A DNA stretch of 39,084 nt from Prevotellaceae bacterium (GTDB lineage Bacteria; Bacteroidota; Bacteroidia; Bacteroidales; Bacteroidaceae): positions 1 through 39,084 of the forward strand of contig JAHZGX010000031.1 in assembly GCA_019420585.1 (NCBI GenBank). The letters run 5' to 3'. The first letter of the stretch is position 1. Each line of letters begins with the position of its first letter. The notes beneath the pieces are model-generated. The model searched no databases. It was given only the letters and a program-made list of their open reading frames with translations, and was not told where the DNA came from. Below are positions 18,437 through 27,096 of this stretch, piece by piece. Both the position numbers and the translations under genes were made by a program.

Positions 18437-19417
18437 TCACAGGTTTCCGTAGTCCTCTGGCCTCACAATGCACTCCTTGGTTCCATTCTTCCTGCGCTTG
18501 GCCTGTACTATGCGATCGCCCGGCTTGGTACTCTCGGTCACCCACAGGTTGCCACCAATGATAGTTCCTGCGGCTATGGTAATGCGTCCCAGCACGGTGG
18601 CGTTGCTGTACACTATGACGTTGTCCTCCAGTATGGGATGGCGGGGAATGCCCTTGATGGGGTTGCCGTTCTCGTCCAGAGGGAAACTCTTTGCGCCAAG
18701 CGTCACTCCTTGATAGAGTTTCACACTGTTGCCTATGATGCATGTGGCACCTATCACCACGCCCGTGCCATGGTCAATGGTGAAGTGATGGCCTATGGTG
18801 GCTGCGGGATGTATGTCAATGCCCGTCTCGCTGTGTGCCATCTCGGTAATGATACGCGGTATGAGGGGAACCCCCAGCAGGAGCAGTTCATGCGCCACAC
18901 GGTAATTGGTGAGGGCGCGTATCACAGGATAACAACTGATTATTTCGCCATAGGTTTCAGCAGCAGGATCACCGTTGTAAGCCGCTTCCACATCAGTAGC
19001 AAGCAGGGCACGCAAGGCAGGAAGGCGCTGTATGAAGTCAACAGCCAGTTGCCCGGCACGCTCACGCCGGCGACACACCTGTGCCTCGTGATGCAAGGAA
19101 GAATCACCCTCTTCCTGCTCCGTGTCATCAGCAGAACAGGAGCACAAGCCTGCCATAATCTGCTCGGTGAGCAACGTATGCAGCCGTTCCATGCTCACCC
19201 CCAGGTGATAAGTCTGCATGCGCGCGCTTATGGCAGGCTGTCCGAAATAGCCGGGAAAGAATACCGAACGGCAGAGATCCACGACCTCGGCCAGTGCCTT
19301 CTGGCAAGGAAGGGGGTCACCATCACGGTGCTCAAGGGAAAGTCCGTGCAGCGGGCAGTTCTCGCTCAGTTCGGAAATAGTCTGCTGAAGCAGGGTGTTC
19401 AGTCTTGTAGGGCTCAT
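18437..19417 (-). CDS. cysE: Serine O-acetyltransferase
   Basis: Makes O-acetylserine from serine and acetyl-CoA, the first committed step of cysteine synthesis. The 326-residue protein has a helical N-terminal part (about 1-190) and a left-handed beta-helix of hexapeptide repeats. Visible signatures are GIDIHPAATIGHHFTIDHGTGVVIG (given here as two parts: the HPAATIG repeat and the catalytic His-Asp segment) and KLYQGVTLGA, followed by RHPILEDNVIVYSNATVLG. The length fits the longer EpsC/CysE form common in this phylum. It is the first gene of the cysE - rlmL - peptidase - purD - membrane protein unit, behind a well-spaced promoter at 19457-19487. No cysteine synthase gene is adjacent. Confidence 0.93.
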   Translation of the reverse strand: MSPTRLNTLLQQTISELSENCPLHGLSLEHRDGDPLPCQKALAEVVDLCRSVFFPGYFGQPAISARMQTYHLGVSMERLHTLLTEQIMAGLCSCSADDTEQEEGDSSLHHEAQVCRRRERAGQLAVDFIQRLPALRALLATDVEAAYNGDPAAETYGEIISCYPVIRALTNYRVAHELLLLGVPLIPRIITEMAHSETGIDIHPAATIGHHFTIDHGTGVVIGATCIIGNSVKLYQGVTLGAKSFPLDENGNPIKGIPRHPILEDNVIVYSNATVLGRITIAAGTIIGGNLWVTESTKPGDRIVQAKRRKNGTKECIVRPEDYGNL

Positions 19418-19456
19418 CGCTGCTGTATAATGTCAAAGGAATACGTATTCTGCATG

Positions 19457-19487
19457 CAAAAGTACTAAAACACTTCCTCTTACACAA
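19457..19487 (-). promoter_or_regulatory. Promoter of the cysE operon
   Basis: On the minus strand TTG (19485-19487) is followed after exactly 20 nt by TACTTTTG (19457-19464), a full TAnnTTTG match. The transcription start should be near 19450, about 33 nt before the cysE ATG at 19417. Confidence 0.7.
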
Positions 19488-19523
19488 GATTTTTGCAAAA
19501 AAACGGGAAGAGGACACCTGCAA

Positions 19524-19556
19524 GGCATGCTCCGCGCCGTCTGAGGGGGGCATGCC
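19524..19556 (-). terminator. Possible terminator of the RND operon
   Basis: GGCATGC (19524-19530) and GCATGCC (19550-19556) form a 7-bp stem with a 19-nt G/C-rich loop, between the end of the RND operon and the cysE promoter. In minus-strand sense a run of seven T follows about 20 nt later (near 19494-19500). The distance to the T-run makes this only a possible terminator. Confidence 0.35.
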
Positions 19557-19621
19557 GGCACACCACACAGGGCACACAGGACTGCCCGGACAGGGGATAC
19601 TAGCAAATGTAAAAACGCAAG

Positions 19622-19694
19622 GTACTGCGTTGGCACATGAAGAGTACTGCGTTGGCACATGAAGAGCACTGCGTTGGCACATGAAGAGCACTGC
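19622..19694. repeat. 22-bp tandem repeat, three full copies plus a partial one
   Basis: Units at 19622-19643, 19644-19665 and 19666-19687 read GTACTGCGTTGGCACATGAA plus GA, the last with GC in place of GT at its start. A fourth partial copy (19688-19694) runs into the 12-bp palindrome GCACTGCAGTGC (19688-19699). The array begins 11 bp past the stop of the second RND permease, in the 287-bp space before cysE. No coding sense was found. Confidence 0.9.
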
Positions 19695-19704
19695 AGTGCA
19701 TGGT

Positions 19705-22700
19705 TTACGCCTCTGTGACACGCCTGTGACGCAAGTGTCGGGAGAGTGCCAGAAACAGCCTGCGCCACCACCCCGTGCGGCGGGTCTCACGACGGAAACT
19801 GGGTAGCCCCACAAACACGGGCATAACAAACACCAGGGCTATCAAGGAGAAGAGCAAGCCGCCCGAAGAACCCACGGCAAACGAGAACCAGAAGGGTTCC
19901 TCACTGCCATCAATGAGGAAGGGTACCAGACCAAGCACGGTGGAGAGCACCGTGAGGAACACTGCCGTAACCTTGTGGCTGTAGGCTCTCACGTAGCACT
20001 TCGCAGGACTGGCCTTGGGACAAGCCATGCGTTGGCTGCGGTACTCACATACGACATATATACCGGCGTTGACCGTAAGTCCGCACAGGAGTACCATGGA
20101 GGCAAAGCCGCCCACCCCGAACTCCACGCCAGTAAAGACATAGGTGAGGAACGTACCTATGAACGACACGGGTATCAAGGAAATGATGGCCAAGGGCAAG
20201 CGCAGCGACTCAAGCAGGATGGCGCACACAAAAAAGATGATGACCACCACCAAGCCCAGCAGCCAGTACTGCGTGCCGTGGTCCTCATAGAATCCATACG
20301 AGGCATTCCTGCACCGAAAACCCAAGGGAATACTGCCGTTGAACTCTTCAATGATTCCACGCAGGTAATTGGCCGTGTATGTGTAACTTCCTATCACGTT
20401 AAAGCCCACGTGCAGCACATATTCCTGGTTCTGACGGGGAATGCAGTTCTTGGCCTCACGCTTCCCGATAGTCATGTAATCGGAGAGACGGATATCCGTT
20501 CCGCCTACATTCAAGAAGGAATTGTCAAGCCGCCACAGATCGAAGCGATCCTGCCATGACGAGTGCAGATAAATGTCGGAGGAGAAGGTGGCACCGCGGT
20601 AGCGGTCGACGTCCCGGCCGGCCAGCACCTCGCGCAGGGTGGCATGAGCCGCCTTCAAGTCAAAGCCGTAGAGAGCCATCCGCTCCTTATCATAGCGCAT
20701 GTAAAGTTCATCCTCCATATTCATTTGCCCGGGAATCTCAATGGCGATGTCGGCCACGCGGGGATTCTGCCGCAGTCGGTCGCAGATGTCCTCGGCCAGG
20801 CGATTGAGCCTATCATAGTTATACCCCACCACCTCAATGTGGCTGGTGCGGTACTGCAGGCTGAGGGAATTGCTGAATCCGCGCTGACTTACACCACTGG
20901 TACTCCAGTCGGCACCGCCAATGGCTATGACGCGCCCCACTACTTTGTTCTCCAACACGTAAGGGAAAGCCGTCTGCAGAGCCTCGTCCGTGAAGTCAAC
21001 GGTGATGGAGGCACTCCCTCCATTTATCCTGGTTTCAAACCGCTTTATCTCGGGGAAGGTGGCCAGGAAGTTCTCCAGCGGGATGACCTTCTCGTTGAGC
21101 TGCGCTGCCGTGCCTCCCATGGGCATCTGTGCCCGGATGAGCAACTGCATCTTGCGCTCCGAATTGCGGCCGTAGGTGTTGGACGACAGGGAACCGGCAA
21201 AGAGACGCAGGGTGCCTCCGCACAAAGACGAGAGCGTACGTTTGCATCTGCCCTGGAAATAATCGCTGCCCAAAGTGCTGTTGTAAGCCTTCTCGTACCA
21301 CCGCTCCACAACAGGCTCACTGCCCGTTCGGTTTCCGGCTTTCCCTCCCAATTTGCCGGGCAGACTGTCAAAGGGGATACCGAAGGCAAGTACCACAAGC
21401 AGCACATAAAGCCAACGGAACCTTTGCATGCGCCCCACGTAACGTAGATAAAAGCGGTTCCAGAGGCTTGCCATACGTCTGTTGCGCACCCGTCCACGCT
21501 GCCGGCTGTGATAGTCTACGCGTTCAATGAGCGCAGGGACAAAGAGCCAGGCCGTGAGCAAGGCCACCGACAAGTTGATGATGATAATCCAAGCAAAGTC
21601 ATAGAGGTTCTGTTGCAGGAAATCGGGAAGCCACAGGACTATGATCAAAGAACCTATGGTGGTGAGCAAGGCAGCCAATATGGCCAAAAATGCCTTGCGG
21701 TTACGATAATAACTGTAATGGTCCACCATCACCACGGAGGCATCGATGACCATGCCGAGCGACACGGTGATTCCGGCCAGCGAGTAGATATGCAGACGTA
21801 TGTCGAACAGGCAATAGGCAATGACAGCCATCAAAATGTTGGCAGCCAACGTGACCACCATGACCAACAGATAACGCCAGTTCCACCGCACCAGCCACAC
21901 AAAAGCAAGCAGGATAAACAAGGAGAGAAGTGAACGCCACACCAACCGATGCAGTTCGCTCTCCTTCTGCTCGGCCGAATCATAGGCTTTCGTAAGGTAC
22001 ACCCCCTGGCGGAGCGTGGACTCCATCTGCTCCACCTTCTTCCTCACGATGCCTGAGAGGGCTATCTTATTGGCATCGGCATCCACGAATATGTTCAGAT
22101 AAATGGTGTTCAGACCATTTACCCGGTAATATCCGCCGGGCTCACGATCCTTGTACTCATAGGTGGCCAGGTCATTGAGGTAGACAGTCTTGCCATCGAC
22201 CACACCTATGGGCATCTGCTCCAGCGGCTTGACGAACTCTTCGGTGGCCAGATACACGGTACGGCGTTCGGCATCGCCGGGCTGCTGGTACTCGCCCACC
22301 ACGTCGGCCCTGCCCAGGAAGGAACGTATGCCATTCTCCACATCATTGACCGTGAGCCTGTAACTGGCCAGCACAAAGGGGTCATAAGTGATGACGATAT
22401 ATTTGCTCTTGCCGCCGGTCACCTCAACACGCCGTATTTCCTCAACACGCTCAAGTTCCGGCTTCACGTGCCTTTCAATGTATTCCTTCAGTTGCTCGTC
22501 AGTCAAGTTGGAGTTCACCTGATAACACAGCAGCAGTTTAAGAGTTTCTTTGCGCCTGCTCTCGTTGACTACCTCTCCGCCCGAAAGTTCCGGGTAAGTG
22601 ACCCCTTCAGGCAGTTGCCTGTAAGTCTGCCGCAGCAGTGAGGCTATCTCGAATTTCGTGGCCGACACCTCGGCAGAGGGTTTGAGGGCAATCTTCACCC

Positions 22701-22953
22701 GGCCGCTCCCGAAGTAAGATTCCGATGTCACGCTGCCAACACCACCGACACCGGCCACCAACCCCTCAATCCGTGAGGTCACATTCTGCTCCACCACCTT
22801 GGCAGAAGCTCCCGGCCAGGAATACCACACCTCCAGGGTCTTCCCCTGCCGGGGACGTGGCTGGTCGGCCACGTCGACCCGCGGAATAAGGCCGGCACCC
22901 ACCACCATAAGGATGGCCAGCGTGAGCAGGAGGGTAAGATTGGATACTTTCAT
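19705..22953 (-). CDS. RND efflux permease, second of a tandem pair
   Basis: A 1082-residue inner-membrane proton-driven transporter of the resistance-nodulation-division superfamily. It has the family's internal duplication: one N-terminal helix, a large periplasmic loop, helices TM2-6 (about 330-480), a second loop and TM8-12 near the end. The TM4 segment reads SLGMVIDASVVMVDHY. AcrB has two adjacent Asp here (407/408); this protein keeps the first and has Ala at the second, a pattern also seen in heavy-metal RND pumps. The C-terminal TM10 segment reads GLTVNAGIYVVCEY, without the AcrB Lys. The ATG overlaps the stop of the first permease by 4 nt. One adaptor and one outer-membrane channel serve both permeases, which suggests a mixed trimer as in MdtBC (inference). 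It is the last gene of the long accessory operon. Confidence 0.92.
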   Translation of the reverse strand: MKVSNLTLLLTLAILMVVGAGLIPRVDVADQPRPRQGKTLEVWYSWPGASAKVVEQNVTSRIEGLVAGVGGVGSVTSESYFGSGRVKIALKPSAEVSATKFEIASLLRQTYRQLPEGVTYPELSGGEVVNESRRKETLKLLLCYQVNSNLTDEQLKEYIERHVKPELERVEEIRRVEVTGGKSKYIVITYDPFVLASYRLTVNDVENGIRSFLGRADVVGEYQQPGDAERRTVYLATEEFVKPLEQMPIGVVDGKTVYLNDLATYEYKDREPGGYYRVNGLNTIYLNIFVDADANKIALSGIVRKKVEQMESTLRQGVYLTKAYDSAEQKESELHRLVWRSLLSLFILLAFVWLVRWNWRYLLVMVVTLAANILMAVIAYCLFDIRLHIYSLAGITVSLGMVIDASVVMVDHYSYYRNRKAFLAILAALLTTIGSLIIVLWLPDFLQQNLYDFAWIIIINLSVALLTAWLFVPALIERVDYHSRQRGRVRNRRMASLWNRFYLRYVGRMQRFRWLYVLLVVLAFGIPFDSLPGKLGGKAGNRTGSEPVVERWYEKAYNSTLGSDYFQGRCKRTLSSLCGGTLRLFAGSLSSNTYGRNSERKMQLLIRAQMPMGGTAAQLNEKVIPLENFLATFPEIKRFETRINGGSASITVDFTDEALQTAFPYVLENKVVGRVIAIGGADWSTSGVSQRGFSNSLSLQYRTSHIEVVGYNYDRLNRLAEDICDRLRQNPRVADIAIEIPGQMNMEDELYMRYDKERMALYGFDLKAAHATLREVLAGRDVDRYRGATFSSDIYLHSSWQDRFDLWRLDNSFLNVGGTDIRLSDYMTIGKREAKNCIPRQNQEYVLHVGFNVIGSYTYTANYLRGIIEEFNGSIPLGFRCRNASYGFYEDHGTQYWLLGLVVVIIFFVCAILLESLRLPLAIISLIPVSFIGTFLTYVFTGVEFGVGGFASMVLLCGLTVNAGIYVVCEYRSQRMACPKASPAKCYVRAYSHKVTAVFLTVLSTVLGLVPFLIDGSEEPFWFSFAVGSSGGLLFSLIALVFVMPVFVGLPSFRRETRRTGWWRRLFLALSRHLRHRRVTEA

Positions 22954-25900
22954 TTCCTGTGGCGATAGTATATCACGTAATAAAGCATCGGCACAAAGAA
23001 CAGGCTCACCAAAGTGCCCATAATCATGCCCACCACCAGAGCCAGTGACATGGGGTACTGAATGGCGGCACCCATGCTGCCTTTGCCGAGAAACGGGAGC
23101 AAGGCAAGGATGGTGGTGAGGGAAGTCATCACAATGGGACGCAGACGGCGGTGCCCGGCATCCATGATGGCACGCACCAGGCCATCGGCATCCTTGGTCT
23201 TCAAATGGGGACTGCGATTGATTGTGTCAATCTTCAGAATAGAGTCATTGATGACAATTCCACTCATGACCACAATGCCGGTCATGGACATCAGGTTGAG
23301 GGTCTCGCCTGTCAGCCAAAGGGCAAGCAACACGAAAAAGACATCAATCACCATTTCAAGCAGAATGATGAAAGGCTGCACCAGGCTCTCGAACTGTGCC
23401 GCCAAAATAAAATAGAGCAGAGCCAGAGCAACAGCAAGAACCACCGCCAACTCGCCCACCAGTTTGCGTCCACTGAAATAGCCTCCCGAGTAACTGGCCG
23501 AGAAACGGCTTCCGAGGGTGTGGACATAAGCATCGACAAACTCAATTACACGCTCCACCTCTCGGTCGCCGGCATTCAATGCCACCGAGTAATAAGCCCC
23601 TCCATTGCCGGCCTGCAGCCGCTTATAATCCTCACCCTTTGACTCACTCACGAGGTAGGACACTGGCACGGAAGTGCCTTCGGAGTTGGTCACGGTGGCG
23701 TCCATGATGCTTACCGGCGTGTCCCCGGCAGCACTGACAAGTACAGGCACCGAACGCGAGCCCTCATTGATGTTTACCACGGCATTGCGGTTGGCCAGGC
23801 TCCTAAGCCTATAATACAAGGCAGAATAACTCACCTTGTAGAGTGCCATCTGTTCCATGTCGGCCATATACCTGAGATTGGTCTCGGTGACCACAGGCTG
23901 CAGGTCAAGATTGGGGAAGTGAGCCAGCAGCGTGTCTACAAACATGCGGGATTCATCGGGACGGGGACGCGCCCCATCGCGATCCTGCAGGTGTATCTCC
24001 AGGTCGGCCTCATCGGTGGAGAACATCAGGTCATACAGGTTGCCGGCGGCACTGAACTCGGCGGATGCCTGGGGATAATGCTTCTGCAGGAAGGCATAGA
24101 CATCCCGCCTGGCCTTGTCAAGCGTGGACGCATCAGGCGACTTCAGGTACAGGACGGCCTCGGAGGCTGTGATATCTTTGGTGTGAGCCAACATGAACTC
24201 CTGCGCACCAATCATACAGGTGGATGTCTGTACATCATCGCCCAAAGACTTCATCAGCAAGGACACGCGCCGGTCATTCTCTTCGGCAGAGATGTTGCTG
24301 TTCCAATTGACCGTCAGTAAGGCATCGTCCTGAGCCACCTCGGGCATACGCTCCTTGCCAATATGCAATGCCAAAACCACCGCCAACGGAATACAGGCAG
24401 CAAAAAGTACCAAGCAGAGACGTGCATGTCGCAGTGTCCAGTTCATGGCACACTCATAAAGGTGCACTCCCCTGGAAGAACGGGATGCCGGAGACACCAA
24501 GCCCTGAGCGGCACGCCGACGATAGAGCAGCACGTAATACACGGGCACCACCACCGTGGCGACAAGCAACGACGCAAACAAAGTCGTGGTGACCGCCATG
24601 GCCTGGTCATAAAACAGGGCACCGGCTGTGCCGCTCAGGAATATCAGCGGCAGGAACACAGAACAGGTGGTGAGCACAGAGGAAAGCATGGGAGTGAACA
24701 CCTCACGCGTTCGGAGTGCCACCCGGTCCCACAATGCAAGCGATTCCGAAGAGGTTCCATGCGTGCCCGAAGAATCGGTGATGTTGTCCACCACAATAAT
24801 GGCATTGTCGACCATCATACCCACACCCAGTATCAGACCGGACAGAGAGATGACATTCATGGAGATGCCAAGCAGATAAAAGCAAAGGATGGTGATTATG
24901 AGTGACAGGGGAATGCTCATGACCACAAGCAACGAAAGCCGCCACCGCCTCATGAACACCAGCAGCACCAGGCAAGCCATCAAGGCCCCCATGGTCAGGT
25001 TATCCTTCAGGTTCTCCATGGTATAATGCAGCAAGGAAGTCTGGTCACGCGTGAGGTCAAAACTGATGTCGGGATATTCCTGCCTCAAGTCATCCAGCAG
25101 TTCCTGCATACCCTGCTGCAAGTCCTCCATACGGGCATCGGTCTGCTTGATGACAGCCATGGTCACGCCCAGCCGACCGTCATGCCTCACCAAGCCGTTG
25201 CGACTGGCAGGCCGCTCCGTCAGGCTGCAGATATCCTTCAACTGGAGCAAGCGTCCTTCATGATTGATATAGATGTCCGCAATGTCCTGCAGGGTGAGCA
25301 ACTGCGAGTCGAAGTGTATGTTGTAACGGAAAATCCCGTTGACCACGCTCAGAGCCTCCAGCGTGACATCATTGCGCTTGATGGCCTCCTCAATGTTGCT
25401 CACGTCCATACCCATCGCACGCAGTTTCTCATAGTCGGGCACGCACTCTATCTCCGTGCCCACCGTACCGCTCACATCCACCATGGCCGTTTGGGGGAGT
25501 TGCTCAATGCGCTTCACCACCACGTTCCTCGCAAACTTGGACATCTGGGCAAAGCGTGCGGGATTGTTCGGTGTCATATCAAGGAAGAAGGCCGGAATAT
25601 CCATGGCACTCGCCTTCATCACCTTGGGACGTTCCATGTCCCGAGGCATCTGGTTCATGGCACGGTCGACTTTCTCGTTGACCTCAATGAAGAGAAGGTT
25701 GACGTTGCTGCCCGCATCAAAGGTCATCTTCACGCTTCCCGCATCCATCCTGGCCTCGGAGCGTATGTCGGTAAGACCGGCCACTTGCATCAGACGGCCA
25801 CGGAGCGGAGCCACCACGGAACGTTCAATCTCCTGGGCAGAATAGCCCGGCATGCTCACCTGCACGGTTATCTGCGGAATGTCAATGTCGGGCATCAGGG

Positions 25901-25997
25901 AAACCGGTATGCGGTGCAAGGCCAGCACACCCATTACCGCCAAGGCGATAATGCACATGGTCACCGCTACGGGACGGCAGAGGATAGTCTTGTTCAT
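22950..25997 (-). CDS. RND efflux permease, first of a tandem pair
   Basis: A 1015-residue RND transporter. The N-terminus is typical: a short cytoplasmic stretch, TM1, then RIPVSLMPDIDIPQITVQVSMPG and the pore-domain segment YSAQEIERSVVAPLRG. TM4 contains LGVGMMVDNAIIVVDNI, where AcrB Asp407 is kept and Asp408 is Asn. The TM10 region reads VMSGIVINDSILKIDTIN, where AcrB has Lys940. The ATG at 25997 is preferred over the GTG at 26018 because MNKTILCRPVAV is the usual RND start and leaves the adaptor stop 8 nt upstream. It probably takes substrates from the periplasm or outer leaflet and passes them to the adaptor and TolC-like channel. The substrate could be a drug or, given the neighbours, an exported peptide. 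Confidence 0.94.
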   Translation of the reverse strand: MNKTILCRPVAVTMCIIALAVMGVLALHRIPVSLMPDIDIPQITVQVSMPGYSAQEIERSVVAPLRGRLMQVAGLTDIRSEARMDAGSVKMTFDAGSNVNLLFIEVNEKVDRAMNQMPRDMERPKVMKASAMDIPAFFLDMTPNNPARFAQMSKFARNVVVKRIEQLPQTAMVDVSGTVGTEIECVPDYEKLRAMGMDVSNIEEAIKRNDVTLEALSVVNGIFRYNIHFDSQLLTLQDIADIYINHEGRLLQLKDICSLTERPASRNGLVRHDGRLGVTMAVIKQTDARMEDLQQGMQELLDDLRQEYPDISFDLTRDQTSLLHYTMENLKDNLTMGALMACLVLLVFMRRWRLSLLVVMSIPLSLIITILCFYLLGISMNVISLSGLILGVGMMVDNAIIVVDNITDSSGTHGTSSESLALWDRVALRTREVFTPMLSSVLTTCSVFLPLIFLSGTAGALFYDQAMAVTTTLFASLLVATVVVPVYYVLLYRRRAAQGLVSPASRSSRGVHLYECAMNWTLRHARLCLVLFAACIPLAVVLALHIGKERMPEVAQDDALLTVNWNSNISAEENDRRVSLLMKSLGDDVQTSTCMIGAQEFMLAHTKDITASEAVLYLKSPDASTLDKARRDVYAFLQKHYPQASAEFSAAGNLYDLMFSTDEADLEIHLQDRDGARPRPDESRMFVDTLLAHFPNLDLQPVVTETNLRYMADMEQMALYKVSYSALYYRLRSLANRNAVVNINEGSRSVPVLVSAAGDTPVSIMDATVTNSEGTSVPVSYLVSESKGEDYKRLQAGNGGAYYSVALNAGDREVERVIEFVDAYVHTLGSRFSASYSGGYFSGRKLVGELAVVLAVALALLYFILAAQFESLVQPFIILLEMVIDVFFVLLALWLTGETLNLMSMTGIVVMSGIVINDSILKIDTINRSPHLKTKDADGLVRAIMDAGHRRLRPIVMTSLTTILALLPFLGKGSMGAAIQYPMSLALVVGMIMGTLVSLFFVPMLYYVIYYRHRK

Positions 25998-26004
25998 ATC
26001 GATA

Positions 26005-27096
26005 TTATTGTCGGGCACCCGTCCTTACCACCGTACCGTCGGCCAGATTCTGGTTGCCGGAAGTGATGATGACATCTCCCTCATGTATGGTGGTCTCCTT
26101 GCGCCGGCATCCCGTGATGGCATAGGAGCCGATGTTGGAGTGAGCCACGTCCACGTATGTCCACACAGCCCTGTCATCCTGCAGGAGGAAGACCACATAA
26201 TATCCATCACGCTCCACCACGGCATCCTTGGGCACTACGAACATGTCCTGCATCTTCTCCTCCACGGTCACGCGTACGTTCATGCCATCGACCAGCGTAT
26301 CACCCACGCGTGCCAACCGGGCTTTTACCTTTACCAGTCCCTTCTCATCAACCAGGGGATTGATTTCCGTCACCTGTCCCTCATAGGAAAGGCTGTCCTG
26401 CACAAACGGACTTACACTCACCTTCTGCCCGATGCGGGCATGGGGCAACTCTGCTTCAAGGATGCGGAACTCCACCTCAAACCCGGCGTCGTCAATCAGC
26501 GTGCATACCTTCTCGTTGCGTTGATACCTTTTGGCAGACAAGTTGGCAATGCGTCCGCTGAAAGGGGCATACAGGTCGCATTCCTCCAAGGCTATCCTGG
26601 CTGTCTGCACCTGATATTTTGCGGAATAATAGCCGGACATCACCTCGGCACGCTTCATCACCTCGGCCGGCACCTTCTGCCAGTCCTCATACCCCAAGCC
26701 CAGGAGTTTGTCAGTCAGTTCCACTCTGGCACGCTCCTGTTCATGCTCGGCTTTCTCCAGTTCGCGTCGCTTCTCACTCTTGTCCAAAGTGGCAATCAGG
26801 GCACCCTTGCTCACTCGTTGCCCTTCCTTCACCATCACATCCGCAATCACTCCCTGGCCTGTGAAGTTGATCTCACTCTTGGCCTTGGCGGCCAGTTTGC
26901 CGTTGCACACAATCTGTTTGTTGAACTCCGTCTGGTGCAGTACCATCGTATCCACAAAGGCCTCTACGCCCTGCTGCTGGTGCATCTCCATGTCCTTCGG
27001 GGCATCCTCACCTTTCTTTCCGGAATTACAGGCAGCCAACAGCACCAAGGCGGCAGGCAGCAGGAGACATCCGTTCATCTTTATCACACTCATCAC
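26005..27096 (-). CDS. RND periplasmic adaptor (membrane fusion) lipoprotein
   Basis: A 363-residue adaptor linking the two RND permeases to the outer-membrane channel. A lipobox (LVLLAAC, Cys near residue 23) makes it a lipoprotein. The order is typical: lipoyl/barrel-sandwich half (about 70-105, GQGVIADVMVKEGQRVSKGALIATLD), an alpha-helical hairpin rich in Glu/Arg (about 105-165), the second lipoyl half (ECDLYAPFSGRIANL), a beta-barrel (about 205-280) and a membrane-proximal domain (VVPKDAVVERDGYYVVFLL). Its ATG overlaps the TolC-like stop by 4 nt, and the first permease starts just after its own stop. The whole export system is therefore translated as one overlapping set. Confidence 0.95.
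   Translation of the reverse strand: MMSVIKMNGCLLLPAALVLLAACNSGKKGEDAPKDMEMHQQQGVEAFVDTMVLHQTEFNKQIVCNGKLAAKAKSEINFTGQGVIADVMVKEGQRVSKGALIATLDKSEKRRELEKAEHEQERARVELTDKLLGLGYEDWQKVPAEVMKRAEVMSGYYSAKYQVQTARIALEECDLYAPFSGRIANLSAKRYQRNEKVCTLIDDAGFEVEFRILEAELPHARIGQKVSVSPFVQDSLSYEGQVTEINPLVDEKGLVKVKARLARVGDTLVDGMNVRVTVEEKMQDMFVVPKDAVVERDGYYVVFLLQDDRAVWTYVDVAHSNIGSYAITGCRRKETTIHEGDVIITSGNQNLADGTVVRTGARQ

Noticed and set aside
19622..19694. CRISPR-like array.
   Set aside because: The copies are directly adjacent without spacers and no cas gene is present.
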